A stretch of DNA of 18,950 nucleotides, taken from the NCBI GenBank assembly GCA_007132395.1, contig SLOR01000216.1:1-18950 (forward strand), read 5' to 3'. The position numbers were made by a program, and so were the translations under genes. Positions 1 through 7,436 of the stretch are shown here, one piece after another. The notes under the pieces were generated by a model, which was not told where the DNA came from, searched no databases, and saw only the letters and a program-made list of their open reading frames with translations. This DNA is from Bacteroidales bacterium. GTDB lineage: Bacteria > Bacteroidota > Bacteroidia > Bacteroidales > UBA7960. The stretch's first letter is position 1. Each line of letters starts with the position of its first letter.

Positions 1-902
1 AATATCCGGTAATATGCATTCAGGAAAATAAAGAAACCGTTGGATGCAGCGTAGGTTTCGTCATTTAAGGCGGGTATAGCAAGCAGGGGTTCAATTTCCA
101 TGGTAAAGTCACGGAAATTCCAGGATACAGGCACAGATAGTTCAATACGCATCAGGGTAAATTTGTCATGGTATTCATTTTGTTCTTCTTCAGGTAAGGT
201 AGTGCCACCACCGGGTCTTCCCGGACCTCCTCCTCCGGCTTGGGGGCCAGAGCCGGGTATATTGCCTCCTCCGTGAATGCGGGGAATTATTTGCGTATGA
301 TTGCCAAATAGCATGTTGATGTTGGGGTCGAAGGTGAAATAGTTTTCGCTGCCTTTGTTGCGTGTAGATATAAAATGCGAGTTTTTCAGATAGAAATAAA
401 ACCCACTGCCTTCTTCAAGAATTCTGCCCAATGTGGCTCTTGTATAAATGTAAACCCAGTCTAGTCCAGCGCTTAGGCGGAGGTACTGAAAACTGTCATA
501 ATAGCTTTCATCCAGGTTGGCGGAACTATGGTAAGAAGAAAAGGATGCCGATGCATCCAGGTAATCATTGAAAACATGTCTGTAGCCGGCAGAGATATCA
601 TAAAAAGGAATATTAGGGGTTTGTCCGGGCAGGTTATAAAGGGTTAGCGCGGTCCAAAGGTTGCCTCTGAATGCATACATGAAGTCGGTGGAGAAAAAGG
701 GTTGGTTGTCGGACAGGCTTGATGTATTGTAAATCAGGTCGTTACCGAATCCGAGACCTGCAAATACAGAATGGTTAACGGGGCTGAAAAAAGGAGTTCG
801 CTCCCCAATAAGGCTGTCAGTAGGTTCCGTTTGACTTGCCCGTATTAAACCAGCACTAAAAAGCGTTACGGCAAAAAGCAATATGATTTTCTTTATATTC
901 AC
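1..902 (-). CDS. Putative outer-membrane/exported protein, 3' end outside window
   Basis: Reading the minus strand from a GTG at 902 gives an uninterrupted frame to the window edge (about 300 residues so far). An in-frame TAA lies just upstream of the GTG and no ATG is available between them, so GTG is the likely start. The N-terminus (VNIKKIILLFAVTLFSAG) is a signal peptide. The mature part is rich in aromatic residues and alternates polar and hydrophobic residues (for example YFYLKNSHF, FTFDPNINMLFG), as in outer-membrane beta-barrels. A Gly/Pro-rich loop containing GGGGPGRPGGG lies at about 199-276. It starts 33 bp after the stop of the small exported protein gene and is probably co-transcribed with it. 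I recognise no specific family. The barrel assignment is inference. Confidence 0.7.
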   Translation of the reverse strand, partial: MNIKKIILLFAVTLFSAGLIRASQTEPTDSLIGERTPFFSPVNHSVFAGLGFGNDLIYNTSSLSDNQPFFSTDFMYAFRGNLWTALTLYNLPGQTPNIPFYDISAGYRHVFNDYLDASASFSSYHSSANLDESYYDSFQYLRLSAGLDWVYIYTRATLGRILEEGSGFYFYLKNSHFISTRNKGSENYFTFDPNINMLFGNHTQIIPRIHGGGNIPGSGPQAGGGGPGRPGGGTTLPEEEQNEYHDKFTLMRIELSVPVSWNFRDFTMEIEPLLAIPALNDETYAASNGFFIFLNAYYRI

Positions 903-935
903 TGTGTTATGGCGTTAAGGTGTGGCGCAATGGGT

Positions 936-1295
936 TTAGTTTCTTCCGGGTCTTCCGGCACCTCTGGGCCTTCCGGCACCGGCAGGACGTCTTCCTTCCC
1001 CAGGCCTTACAATTTCAGGCCTGGCACCTCTTTGAGGGCGCGCTGAGGGGCGTTCGCGCTCTGATTGATTTTTCCGGTCAGGAGCTACACGTTTAACTTC
1101 GCTTTCATTTTCCGGGTTTTGAGTTTTTTCTGTTTCCTGTTGCGCTTTTTCGGGTTGTTCGGGCTGGAGCTCTGTGGTGCTGGTAGCTTCTTCCTTTTGC
1201 TGTTCTTTTTTCTCTGTCTCTTTACTTTGGCCAAAAGCGGCCACTGAAGTAAAGAAAGAAAAGAAAAGGATGAGTATTACTGTAGTTGCTTTCAT
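936..1295 (-). CDS. Small exported low-complexity protein (Glu/Gln-rich then Gly/Arg/Pro-rich)
   Basis: This encodes 119 residues from the ATG at 1295. An in-frame ATG at 1355 would give 20 more residues, but it lies in the promoter region (the -7 element is at 1353-1360), so the inner start is preferred. It begins with a signal peptide (MKATTVILILFFSFFTSVAA, then FGQS). A highly charged stretch rich in Glu, Lys and Gln follows. The tail has repeated RP/GRP units (GARPEIVRPGEG, GAGRPRGAGRPGRN). No folded domain is visible, so it is probably intrinsically disordered in the periplasm or at the surface. It is the first gene of a unit with the outer-membrane-like protein downstream, whose loop has a similar Gly-Arg-Pro composition. 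Function unknown. Confidence 0.75.
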   Translation of the reverse strand: MKATTVILILFFSFFTSVAAFGQSKETEKKEQQKEEATSTTELQPEQPEKAQQETEKTQNPENESEVKRVAPDRKNQSERERPSARPQRGARPEIVRPGEGRRPAGAGRPRGAGRPGRN

Positions 1296-1352
1296 GATAG
1301 TTGATAGTTGAAGATATGCAGGTTTTGCCGTCTTATATTTATTGTAACTATA

Positions 1353-1360
1353 CAAAATTA
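1353..1360 (-). promoter_or_regulatory. Bacteroidota -7 promoter element (TAATTTTG)
   Basis: On the minus strand this reads TAATTTTG, a perfect match to the Bacteroidota housekeeping sigma -7 consensus TAnnTTTG. It lies about 58 bp upstream of the ATG at 1295. No clear -33 TTTG is present. That position is instead covered by the CTTCAT repeats, as expected for an activator-dependent promoter. Confidence 0.65.
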
Positions 1361-1370
1361 GGCAATAAAA

Positions 1371-1398
1371 ATGAAGATTAGATGAAGATTTGATGAAG
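1371..1398 (-). promoter_or_regulatory. Three CTTCAT direct repeats, 11-bp period: putative response-regulator site
   Basis: On the plus strand, ATGAAG occurs at 1371-1376, 1382-1387 and 1393-1398, exactly 11 bp apart. The spacer is ATTAG, then ATTTG. On the minus strand these are three CTTCAT boxes ending 10 bp upstream of the TAATTTTG -7 element. Tandem boxes on one helical face every 11 bp, overlapping the -35 region, are typical of OmpR/PhoB-family response regulators. No such regulator is encoded in this window, so the binding protein is unknown. Confidence 0.55.
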
Positions 1399-1791
1399 GA
1401 AAAGCATGACAGGGAAGAAGTTGCTTTAATTGGCGGTTAAAGGCTGTAAGTGTTTTATTATTAGATTTATATGAGTGATAAGATGTAGCGCTTACCGCCT
1501 TGGCTATCAATGCAAATATAACCAAATATAACCTGGCGTAAGGAACTTTTAAAACACACGAATACGTGATTCACTTCTTTTCATAATCCTTTTAAGATTA
1601 ATTAGCAATACCCTGTAATTGAATATAATTACTTTTGACTGCTCTTTAAAGCCATTATTCATATACCTTTTCGATTAAAATAGTTGCTGAAATACATCGG
1701 GGATAAATTCTGTAAGCAAAAACAGATTGTGCCTTGAGTTGTTATCATATAAATTGCTTTCCCAAGCCGGAAATTTCCATATTGTATTGCT
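1399..1791. other. Intergenic region between divergent units
   Basis: This AT-rich stretch has no credible ORF. It must contain the promoter of the RND efflux operon, but I see no perfect TAnnTTTG close to the start at 1792. The best candidate is weak: TAAATTGC at 1750-1757, with a TTG 20 bp upstream at 1727. A tandem pair of the decamer AAATATAACC lies at 1514-1533, and a short inverted repeat (CACG-AATA-CGTG) near 1558-1569. Nothing else was recognised. Confidence 0.4.
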
Positions 1792-2868
1792 ATGAACAAA
1801 AAACTAAAACCCTTCTTTTATGCCGCATTGATTCTGGTGCTGGCAGGAATTATTTTTTACCCCAAACTTGCGCCATTGGTGGGTGGAACTTCTGCTGAAC
1901 CGGAAATGGTACGCTCTGCAGGACCTCAGGCTTTAAATGTGGAGGCCTTGATTATCAAACCCATAAAACTTGTTGAGCAAATCAACAGCTCAGGAACATT
2001 GATTCCTGATGAGCAGGTAGAGCTTTCCTTTGAAACCTCCGGTAAAATTGTTAATATCAATTTCGATGAAGGCACTGCCGTGAGAAAAGGGCAGCTACTG
2101 GCAAAAATTAACGACAGGCCCTTGCAGGCGCAGTTGTTAAAGCTGCAGGCGCAAAAGAAGCTTGCCGAAGAAAGAGAATTCAGACAACGAACCCTTCTTT
2201 CACGCGATGCCATCAGCCAGGAAGCCTACGATCAGGCCACTACCGAGCTGCAATCGCTGGAAGCCGACATGATGCTGCTGGAAGCCCGTATCGCCGAAAC
2301 CGAAATGCGAGCTCCTTTTGATGGAATCATTGGATTGCGTCATGTGAGTGAAGGAAGTTTCGTGGGCACACAAACCCCCATTGCCCGTCTTGTCAAAAGT
2401 AATCCCTTGAAAATTGAATTTGCAGTTCCCGAGCGCTATGGCGACGAAGTAATTCCAGGTCTACCCATTAGTTTTATTTTGGATGGATATGCCGATCCCT
2501 TCAGTGCACAGGTTTATGCCGTGGAACCCAAAGTAGATGTTCGTACCCGCAATATCCTGGTACGTGCCTTATTCAGTAATCCGCAATCACGCATCAAGCC
2601 GGGTAGGTTTGTATCCATACAAATTGACCTGCGGGAGTTGCCCGACGCTATTGCTATACCTTCAGAGTCCCTCATACCTGAAATGGATGGAGACCGGATA
2701 TTCGTTTACCGTGGTGGAAGGGCAGAGTCTAAAGTGGTTACCACTGGCATGCGTACGGAAGATCAGGTGCAGATAACGTCAGGGCTTGAGCCCGGTGATA
2801 CCCTGGTAACAACAGGTATCCTGCAGCTGCGCCAGGGTATGCCATTGACTATTGATAAAATTAATTAG
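1792..2868 (+). CDS. RND efflux periplasmic adaptor (membrane fusion protein, HlyD/AcrA family)
   Basis: This 358-residue protein bridges the inner-membrane pump and the outer-membrane channel encoded just downstream. It has an N-terminal membrane anchor (residues 7-24) and no lipobox Cys, unlike AcrA, which is a lipoprotein. The first lipoyl half-motif is at about 75-100 (VELSFETSGKIVNINFDEG, KGQLLAKIN). A helical hairpin rich in Leu, Gln and Glu spans about 100-165. The second lipoyl half follows (AETEMRAPFDGIIGLRHVSEG). Beta-barrel and membrane-proximal domains make up the C-terminus, ending in GLEPGDTLVTTGILQLRQGM. The length is typical. It is the first gene of a three-gene operon, with 14 bp to the pump gene. 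The exported substrate cannot be read from sequence. Confidence 0.93.
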   Translation: MNKKLKPFFYAALILVLAGIIFYPKLAPLVGGTSAEPEMVRSAGPQALNVEALIIKPIKLVEQINSSGTLIPDEQVELSFETSGKIVNINFDEGTAVRKGQLLAKINDRPLQAQLLKLQAQKKLAEEREFRQRTLLSRDAISQEAYDQATTELQSLEADMMLLEARIAETEMRAPFDGIIGLRHVSEGSFVGTQTPIARLVKSNPLKIEFAVPERYGDEVIPGLPISFILDGYADPFSAQVYAVEPKVDVRTRNILVRALFSNPQSRIKPGRFVSIQIDLRELPDAIAIPSESLIPEMDGDRIFVYRGGRAESKVVTTGMRTEDQVQITSGLEPGDTLVTTGILQLRQGMPLTIDKIN

Positions 2869-2882
2869 AAAATTCAGCCAAC

Positions 2883-5800
2883 ATGAGTCTTTCATCTATA
2901 AGTATTCAACGCCCTGTTCTGGCAACGGTATTTACCATCGTCATCCTGCTTTTTGGGTTGATTGGTATGACGTTTCTGGGGGTTCGTGAATTTCCCAGTG
3001 TAGACCCCCCGATAGTTTCCGTGAGAACTTCTTATCCCGGTGCCAACTCCGATGTGATTGATGCTCAGGTTACCGAACCCCTTGAGCAAGCTATCAATGC
3101 TGTGCCCGGCATTCGTAACATTACCAGTGTCAGCCGTCAGGGAGGAAGTAATATTACCGTTGAGTTTGAGCTTAGCGTAGATATGGAAACCGCAGCCAAT
3201 GATGTTAGGGATAAGGTTTCCCAGGCTATGCGCCAGTTGCCCCGCGATGTGGATCCGCCCATTGTTTCCAAGGCTGATGCCGATGCCAGTCCTATTATGT
3301 TTATCAACATCCAAAGCGACAGGCGTTCCTTAATGGAGTTATCAGAATATGCCGAGCTTACCTTCCAGGAGCGACTGCAAACCATTGACGGGGTGAGTTC
3401 TGTTCCCATCTGGGGGCAGCGCCGCTGGAGTATGCGTTTGTGGATGGACCCGGCCAAACTAGCCGGATATAATCTCACTCCCCTGGATGTACGTAATGCC
3501 ATAGCCCGCGAAAATGTAGAGCTCCCCTCGGGCAGTATTGAAGGTACTACTACGGAGCTTACCATACGAACTCTGGGCCTTTTAACTTCTCCCGACGAAT
3601 TCAACAATTTGATTATACGGCAGGAGGGCGACCAGGTGGTACGATTCCAGGATATCGGAAGGGCCGAGTTGGCTTCCGAAAATTTACGCAGTATTCTTAT
3701 GCGCGACCGCATTCCTATGCTCGGGGTGGCCATAATTCCCCAGCCCGGCAGCAATCATATTGATATTGCCGACCAGGTATATGAGCGCCTGGAGCATATT
3801 CAGCGCGATTTGCCAGATGATATTTTCTTCCAGGTCGGTTTTGACAATACAACTTATATCCGCTCATCCATTAGCGAGGTAAGAAATACCATTTTTATTG
3901 CCTTCATCCTGGTGGTTATTATCATCTTCCTGTTTTTACGCGACTGGCGGACCACCCTCATTCCTATCCTGGTAATACCAGTATCCCTTGTGGGCTCATT
4001 CTTTATTATGTACCTGGCCGGGTTTACCATTAATGTGCTTACCCTGCTGGCCATTGTGCTGGCCATTGGGCTGGTGGTGGATGATGCCATTGTAATGATG
4101 GAAAATATCTACGTAAAAATTGAGAAAGGGATGACTCCCAAACAAGCGGGGCTTGAGGGAGCACAGGAGATATTTTTTGCTATTATTGCTACTACCATCA
4201 CACTTATCGCGGTATTTTTCCCCATTGTATTCCTGGAAGGGATGACAGGAAGGTTGTTCCGTGAATTTAGTATTGTAATCGCTGGTGCGGTGGCCATTTC
4301 CTCCTTCGTGGCACTTACTTTTACCCCAATGCTTTCGACCAAAATTCTAAAGCAAAGAAAAACAAGGGGAGCATTTTATCAAAAAACAGAAGTTTTCTTC
4401 CGCTGGCTCAATGAGAGTTATCAGAATTCTCTTGATACTTTCTTATCCCGCAGATGGTTGACATTCGTTGTACTTTTTGCTGCCATTGGGTTGATAGTGT
4501 TGCTGTATTCCAATATCCCTTCGGAAATGGCACCAATGGAAGACCGTTCGCAAATCACCATCAATGTTCAAACACCGGAAGGAGCCACCTTTGAGTTTAC
4601 CCGGGATTATGTTTTTGAGGTAGCAGAGATGGTAATGGAAGAAGTGCCGGAACTGGAAGGAGTTATTTACATGGTGTTTGGTGGATGGGCCAATGTGAGG
4701 GTGATATTGGTCCCTCCTTCGGAGAGAGACCGCAGTCAGCAGGAAATCGCCGACCAACTTTCGGCAAAGGTCCGGCAAATGACTCGTGCCCGTGCTTTTG
4801 TAATACAGCAATCTACTTTTGGCGGCAGACGTTCGGGTATGCCGGTACAGTACGTACTACAGGCGCAGAGCATTGACAGGCTAAGGGAAGTACTGCCCGC
4901 ATTTATGGAACAGGTTGACGAAAGCGCCTTGTTACAAATGTCTAACGTGAACCTAAGGTTTACAAAGCCTGAACTTCAGGTGGCCATCAACCGCGATAAG
5001 GCAAACCTTATGGGTGTTTCTACCCAGAATATAGGGCAAACCATGCAGCTGGCTCTTTCGGGTCAGCGATTCGGGTACTTCTTTATGCATGGCAAGCAAT
5101 ACCAGATTTTGGGAGAGCTGGCCCGTGAAAACAGGAATAAACCGCTTGACCTTAAGTCCTTGTACGTACGCAATAACAGTGGTGATATGATACAGCTGGA
5201 TAACCTGGTAACGCTCCAGGAGCAAACAGCACCCCCACAGTTGTATCGTTACAATAGATTTGTTTCAGCCACCGTATCTTCGGGTCTTGCTCCCGGCTAC
5301 ACCATTGGCGATGGTATTGCAGAAATGAATCGCATTTCCGACGAAGTGCTGGATGAAACTTTCCGCACGGCACTGGCCGGTGATTCGCGCGATTACGAGG
5401 AGAGTGCATCGAGTTTGTTGTTTGCTTTCCTGCTGGCGCTTATACTGATTTTCCTGGTGCTCTCGGCGCAGTTTGAAAGCTTCCGCGACCCTCTGATTGT
5501 TATGATGACAGTACCCCTTGCCCTTACCGGTGCTTTGTTCTTTATGTGGTACTTTGGCATTACTATGAACATCTTCAGCCAAATTGGTATCATTATGCTT
5601 ATCGGTCTGGTATCTAAGAATGGTATTCTTATGGTGGAATTTGCCAATCAGCGAAAACAAAAAGGCATGGAAAAGCTTGAAGCCATCAAATTTGCTGCAG
5701 CGGCGCGTTTTCGCCCTATCCTTATGACAAGTCTCTCTACTATTTTGGGAGTATTGCCCCTTACTCTGGGTATGGGCGAAGGTGCACAAAGCCGCGTGGC

Positions 5801-5936
5801 CATGGGTGTGGCTGTTATTGGTGGTTTGATTATTTCTACCTTCCTTACACTCTATGTAGTACCGGCAATTTATACTTATGTTTCCAGTTCAAAAAAGAAT
5901 GTTGATGATGAAATTACAAAAGTCGCTACCGTATAG
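2883..5936 (+). CDS. RND efflux pump, inner-membrane permease (HAE1/AcrB-like)
   Basis: This 1017-residue proton-driven exporter is likely to act on drugs or other amphiphiles. It has TM1 at the N-terminus (RPVLATVFTIVILLFGLIG), two large periplasmic loops, and two blocks of TM helices starting near residues 335 and 835. The proton-relay residues are present: D400 and D401 in TM4 (AIGLVVDDAIVMMENIY) and K912 in TM10 (LIGLVSKNGILMVEFAN), matching AcrB D407/D408/K940. The GFDNTTYIRSSISEV motif before TM2 is typical. Length and the acidic pair fit HAE1 drug pumps rather than CzcA-type metal pumps, though substrate is inferred only. Its 3' end overlaps the start of the channel gene. Confidence 0.95.
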   Translation: MSLSSISIQRPVLATVFTIVILLFGLIGMTFLGVREFPSVDPPIVSVRTSYPGANSDVIDAQVTEPLEQAINAVPGIRNITSVSRQGGSNITVEFELSVDMETAANDVRDKVSQAMRQLPRDVDPPIVSKADADASPIMFINIQSDRRSLMELSEYAELTFQERLQTIDGVSSVPIWGQRRWSMRLWMDPAKLAGYNLTPLDVRNAIARENVELPSGSIEGTTTELTIRTLGLLTSPDEFNNLIIRQEGDQVVRFQDIGRAELASENLRSILMRDRIPMLGVAIIPQPGSNHIDIADQVYERLEHIQRDLPDDIFFQVGFDNTTYIRSSISEVRNTIFIAFILVVIIIFLFLRDWRTTLIPILVIPVSLVGSFFIMYLAGFTINVLTLLAIVLAIGLVVDDAIVMMENIYVKIEKGMTPKQAGLEGAQEIFFAIIATTITLIAVFFPIVFLEGMTGRLFREFSIVIAGAVAISSFVALTFTPMLSTKILKQRKTRGAFYQKTEVFFRWLNESYQNSLDTFLSRRWLTFVVLFAAIGLIVLLYSNIPSEMAPMEDRSQITINVQTPEGATFEFTRDYVFEVAEMVMEEVPELEGVIYMVFGGWANVRVILVPPSERDRSQQEIADQLSAKVRQMTRARAFVIQQSTFGGRRSGMPVQYVLQAQSIDRLREVLPAFMEQVDESALLQMSNVNLRFTKPELQVAINRDKANLMGVSTQNIGQTMQLALSGQRFGYFFMHGKQYQILGELARENRNKPLDLKSLYVRNNSGDMIQLDNLVTLQEQTAPPQLYRYNRFVSATVSSGLAPGYTIGDGIAEMNRISDEVLDETFRTALAGDSRDYEESASSLLFAFLLALILIFLVLSAQFESFRDPLIVMMTVPLALTGALFFMWYFGITMNIFSQIGIIMLIGLVSKNGILMVEFANQRKQKGMEKLEAIKFAAAARFRPILMTSLSTILGVLPLTLGMGEGAQSRVAMGVAVIGGLIISTFLTLYVVPAIYTYVSSSKKNVDDEITKVATV

Positions 5937-7233
5937 CTTCTTACTGATATTATTTTTCTCTTTAAATACTGCGGCACAGGAAGTGCTGAGCCTTGAGCAG
6001 GCTTTTGAGATAGCCCTGGAAAGAAATTACAATATCAGGATTGTAAAAAACCAGGAGCAGATTGCCGGTAATAACTATACCCGGGGAAATGCAGGCTTGC
6101 TGCCTTCACTTGATTTACGTTCCCAATTTTCGGGGAATATTAACAATGCCAACCAAAACCTTCGCGATGGAGGGGAGGTTGAACTCAGAGGAATTCATAA
6201 TACTGCTTTCAATACTGCTCTTCAGGGTAGCTGGATGCTGTTTGATGGATTTCGTGGGCAGATTCGCTACAGACAACTGGAAGAATTGAACAGTCTTTCC
6301 GAGCTTAATACACGTATTTCGTTTGAGAATCTGGCGGGTCGCCTGGCATCAGATTATTACTTTTATATTCAGCAAGTAAGGTTGCTTACTAATTTGCAAT
6401 ACGCGGTAGATTTGTCCAAGGAGCGCGTTCGTATTGAGGAGGAGCACTTTCTGCTGGGCTCGGGCTCCAAGGTGCAATTGCTGCAGGCCCAGGTAAACCT
6501 CAATGCCGATAGCTCTCGCCTGGAGCGACAGTATGAAGTATTGAGTGCAACCCGCATCCGCATAAACGAACTTATGGCATTGCCCGACCTTTCCGAAACC
6601 TTTGTTCCCGCTGATACCAGTATTACTGTGAGGAAAGATTTGATTTTTGACGAACTGGAAAAGGATGTAATGAATCAGAATGCATCCATTCTGGCTGCCC
6701 TTCACAACAGGCACATTTCAGAATATGACCTGGATATTATTCGCTCACGTACATATCCCTATCTGAGTCTTAGCTCCGGGTATGGATTTACCAACAATAC
6801 TTATCAAAGCGGTGGCATGGTAGACCAGCAAAGCTGGGGAATGAACTACGGGCTTACCGTGGGGATAAATATTTTTAACGGACACAATCAGCGCAGGCAG
6901 ATACAAAATGCACGCATAGAGCTGGAAAACCGCGACCTTTCTGTGGATAGGGTGAAGCAGGAAACTACCGCAAGTTTACTTACCATTTATAATGCCTATA
7001 CCAATAACCTGCGCCTGCTGGATTTGGAAGTACAGAACCTTGAGGTAGCCCGCGAAAACCTGGATATCGCATTTGAACGCTACCGCTTAGGGGCCCTGTC
7101 GGGCTTCGAACTACGTGGATTGCAGCAAAACCTTCTGGAAGCAGAAGAAAGAATGCTCTCCATTCAGTACCAGGCTAAAATGGCAGAAATAAGCCTTTTA
7201 CAAATGTCAGGTAGGATACTGGATAATATTTAA
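5908..7233 (+). CDS. TolC-family outer-membrane efflux channel
   Basis: From the ATG at 5908 this encodes 441 residues beginning MKLQKSLPYSFLLILFFSLN, a signal peptide with a likely cleavage near TAAQ-EVLS. Earlier in-frame ATGs (5878, 5899, 5905) add residues that spoil the signal peptide. All options overlap the pump gene's end (5936), suggesting translational coupling. The mature protein has the two-fold repeated TolC layout: a helical start (LSLEQAFEIALERNYNIRI), long Gln/Leu/Glu-rich helices, beta-strands such as YPYLSLSSGYGF and YGLTVGINIFNG, and a second helical repeat (LLDLEVQNLEVARENLDIAFERY). It completes the tripartite pump. Confidence 0.92.
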   Translation: MKLQKSLPYSFLLILFFSLNTAAQEVLSLEQAFEIALERNYNIRIVKNQEQIAGNNYTRGNAGLLPSLDLRSQFSGNINNANQNLRDGGEVELRGIHNTAFNTALQGSWMLFDGFRGQIRYRQLEELNSLSELNTRISFENLAGRLASDYYFYIQQVRLLTNLQYAVDLSKERVRIEEEHFLLGSGSKVQLLQAQVNLNADSSRLERQYEVLSATRIRINELMALPDLSETFVPADTSITVRKDLIFDELEKDVMNQNASILAALHNRHISEYDLDIIRSRTYPYLSLSSGYGFTNNTYQSGGMVDQQSWGMNYGLTVGINIFNGHNQRRQIQNARIELENRDLSVDRVKQETTASLLTIYNAYTNNLRLLDLEVQNLEVARENLDIAFERYRLGALSGFELRGLQQNLLEAEERMLSIQYQAKMAEISLLQMSGRILDNI

Positions 7234-7270
7234 CAACGTACATGCTTTCCTTAAAACGAATCTGCCCTTT

Positions 7271-7305
7271 AATCCCGGAGTACAATGCTTCCGGGATTTC
7301 TTTTA
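7271..7305 (+). terminator. Rho-independent terminator of the efflux operon
   Basis: A perfect 9-bp inverted repeat, AATCCCGGA (7271-7279) and TCCGGGATT (7290-7298), has a 10-nt loop and is followed by TCTTTT. It sits 37 bp after the channel gene's stop codon. Confidence 0.75.
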
Positions 7306-7306
7306 T

Positions 7307-7372
7307 CTCATCCTCATCCTCAACCTTAACCTCAATCTCAACCTCATCTTTATCCTCAGCCTCAACCTCATT
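7307..7372. repeat. Degenerate hexanucleotide tandem repeat, 11 units, consensus CTCAWC
   Basis: Eleven contiguous 6-bp units hold a strict period with no indels. Examples are CTCATC (7307, 7313), CTCAAC (7319, 7337, 7361), CTCAGC (7355) and CTCATT (7367). Variation is almost all at positions 5 and 6. The strand is strongly pyrimidine-rich. It fills the space between the upstream terminator and the ettA promoter, ending just before the expected -33 position. A frame through it can be read as a 61-residue Ser/Thr-rich peptide (7242-7427), but that is a by-product of the repeat. Confidence 0.85.
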
Positions 7373-7373
7373 T

Positions 7374-7407
7374 TCCCCATTATCATCACCCGAATTTCCT
7401 ATCTTTG
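7374..7407 (+). promoter_or_regulatory. Bacteroidota promoter of ettA (TATCTTTG)
   Basis: TATCTTTG at 7400-7407 matches TAnnTTTG perfectly, 29 bp upstream of the ettA ATG. A T-rich -33-like element (TTTTC) lies about 24 bp further upstream, directly at the end of the hexamer repeat. The predicted leader is only about 20-25 nt. Confidence 0.65.
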
Positions 7408-7436
7408 CACCAGATTTTTACCCATAAATAAGAGCT

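Noticed and set aside
1514..1533. Tandem decamer AAATATAACC as an operator
   Set aside because: It is only two AT-rich copies, 258 bp from the nearest start codon, with no associated promoter element; likely chance.
2883..5936. Heavy-metal (CzcA-type) RND pump
   Set aside because: The TM4 motif has the VVDD pair and the length and DNTTYIRSSISEV motif of drug-type HAE1 pumps; no metal-binding motif is seen in the adaptor.
7242..7427. 61-codon plus-strand ORF before ettA
   Set aside because: It is a translation of the terminator stem and hexamer repeat, Ser/Thr/Leu-only in the middle, and it overlaps the ettA promoter.
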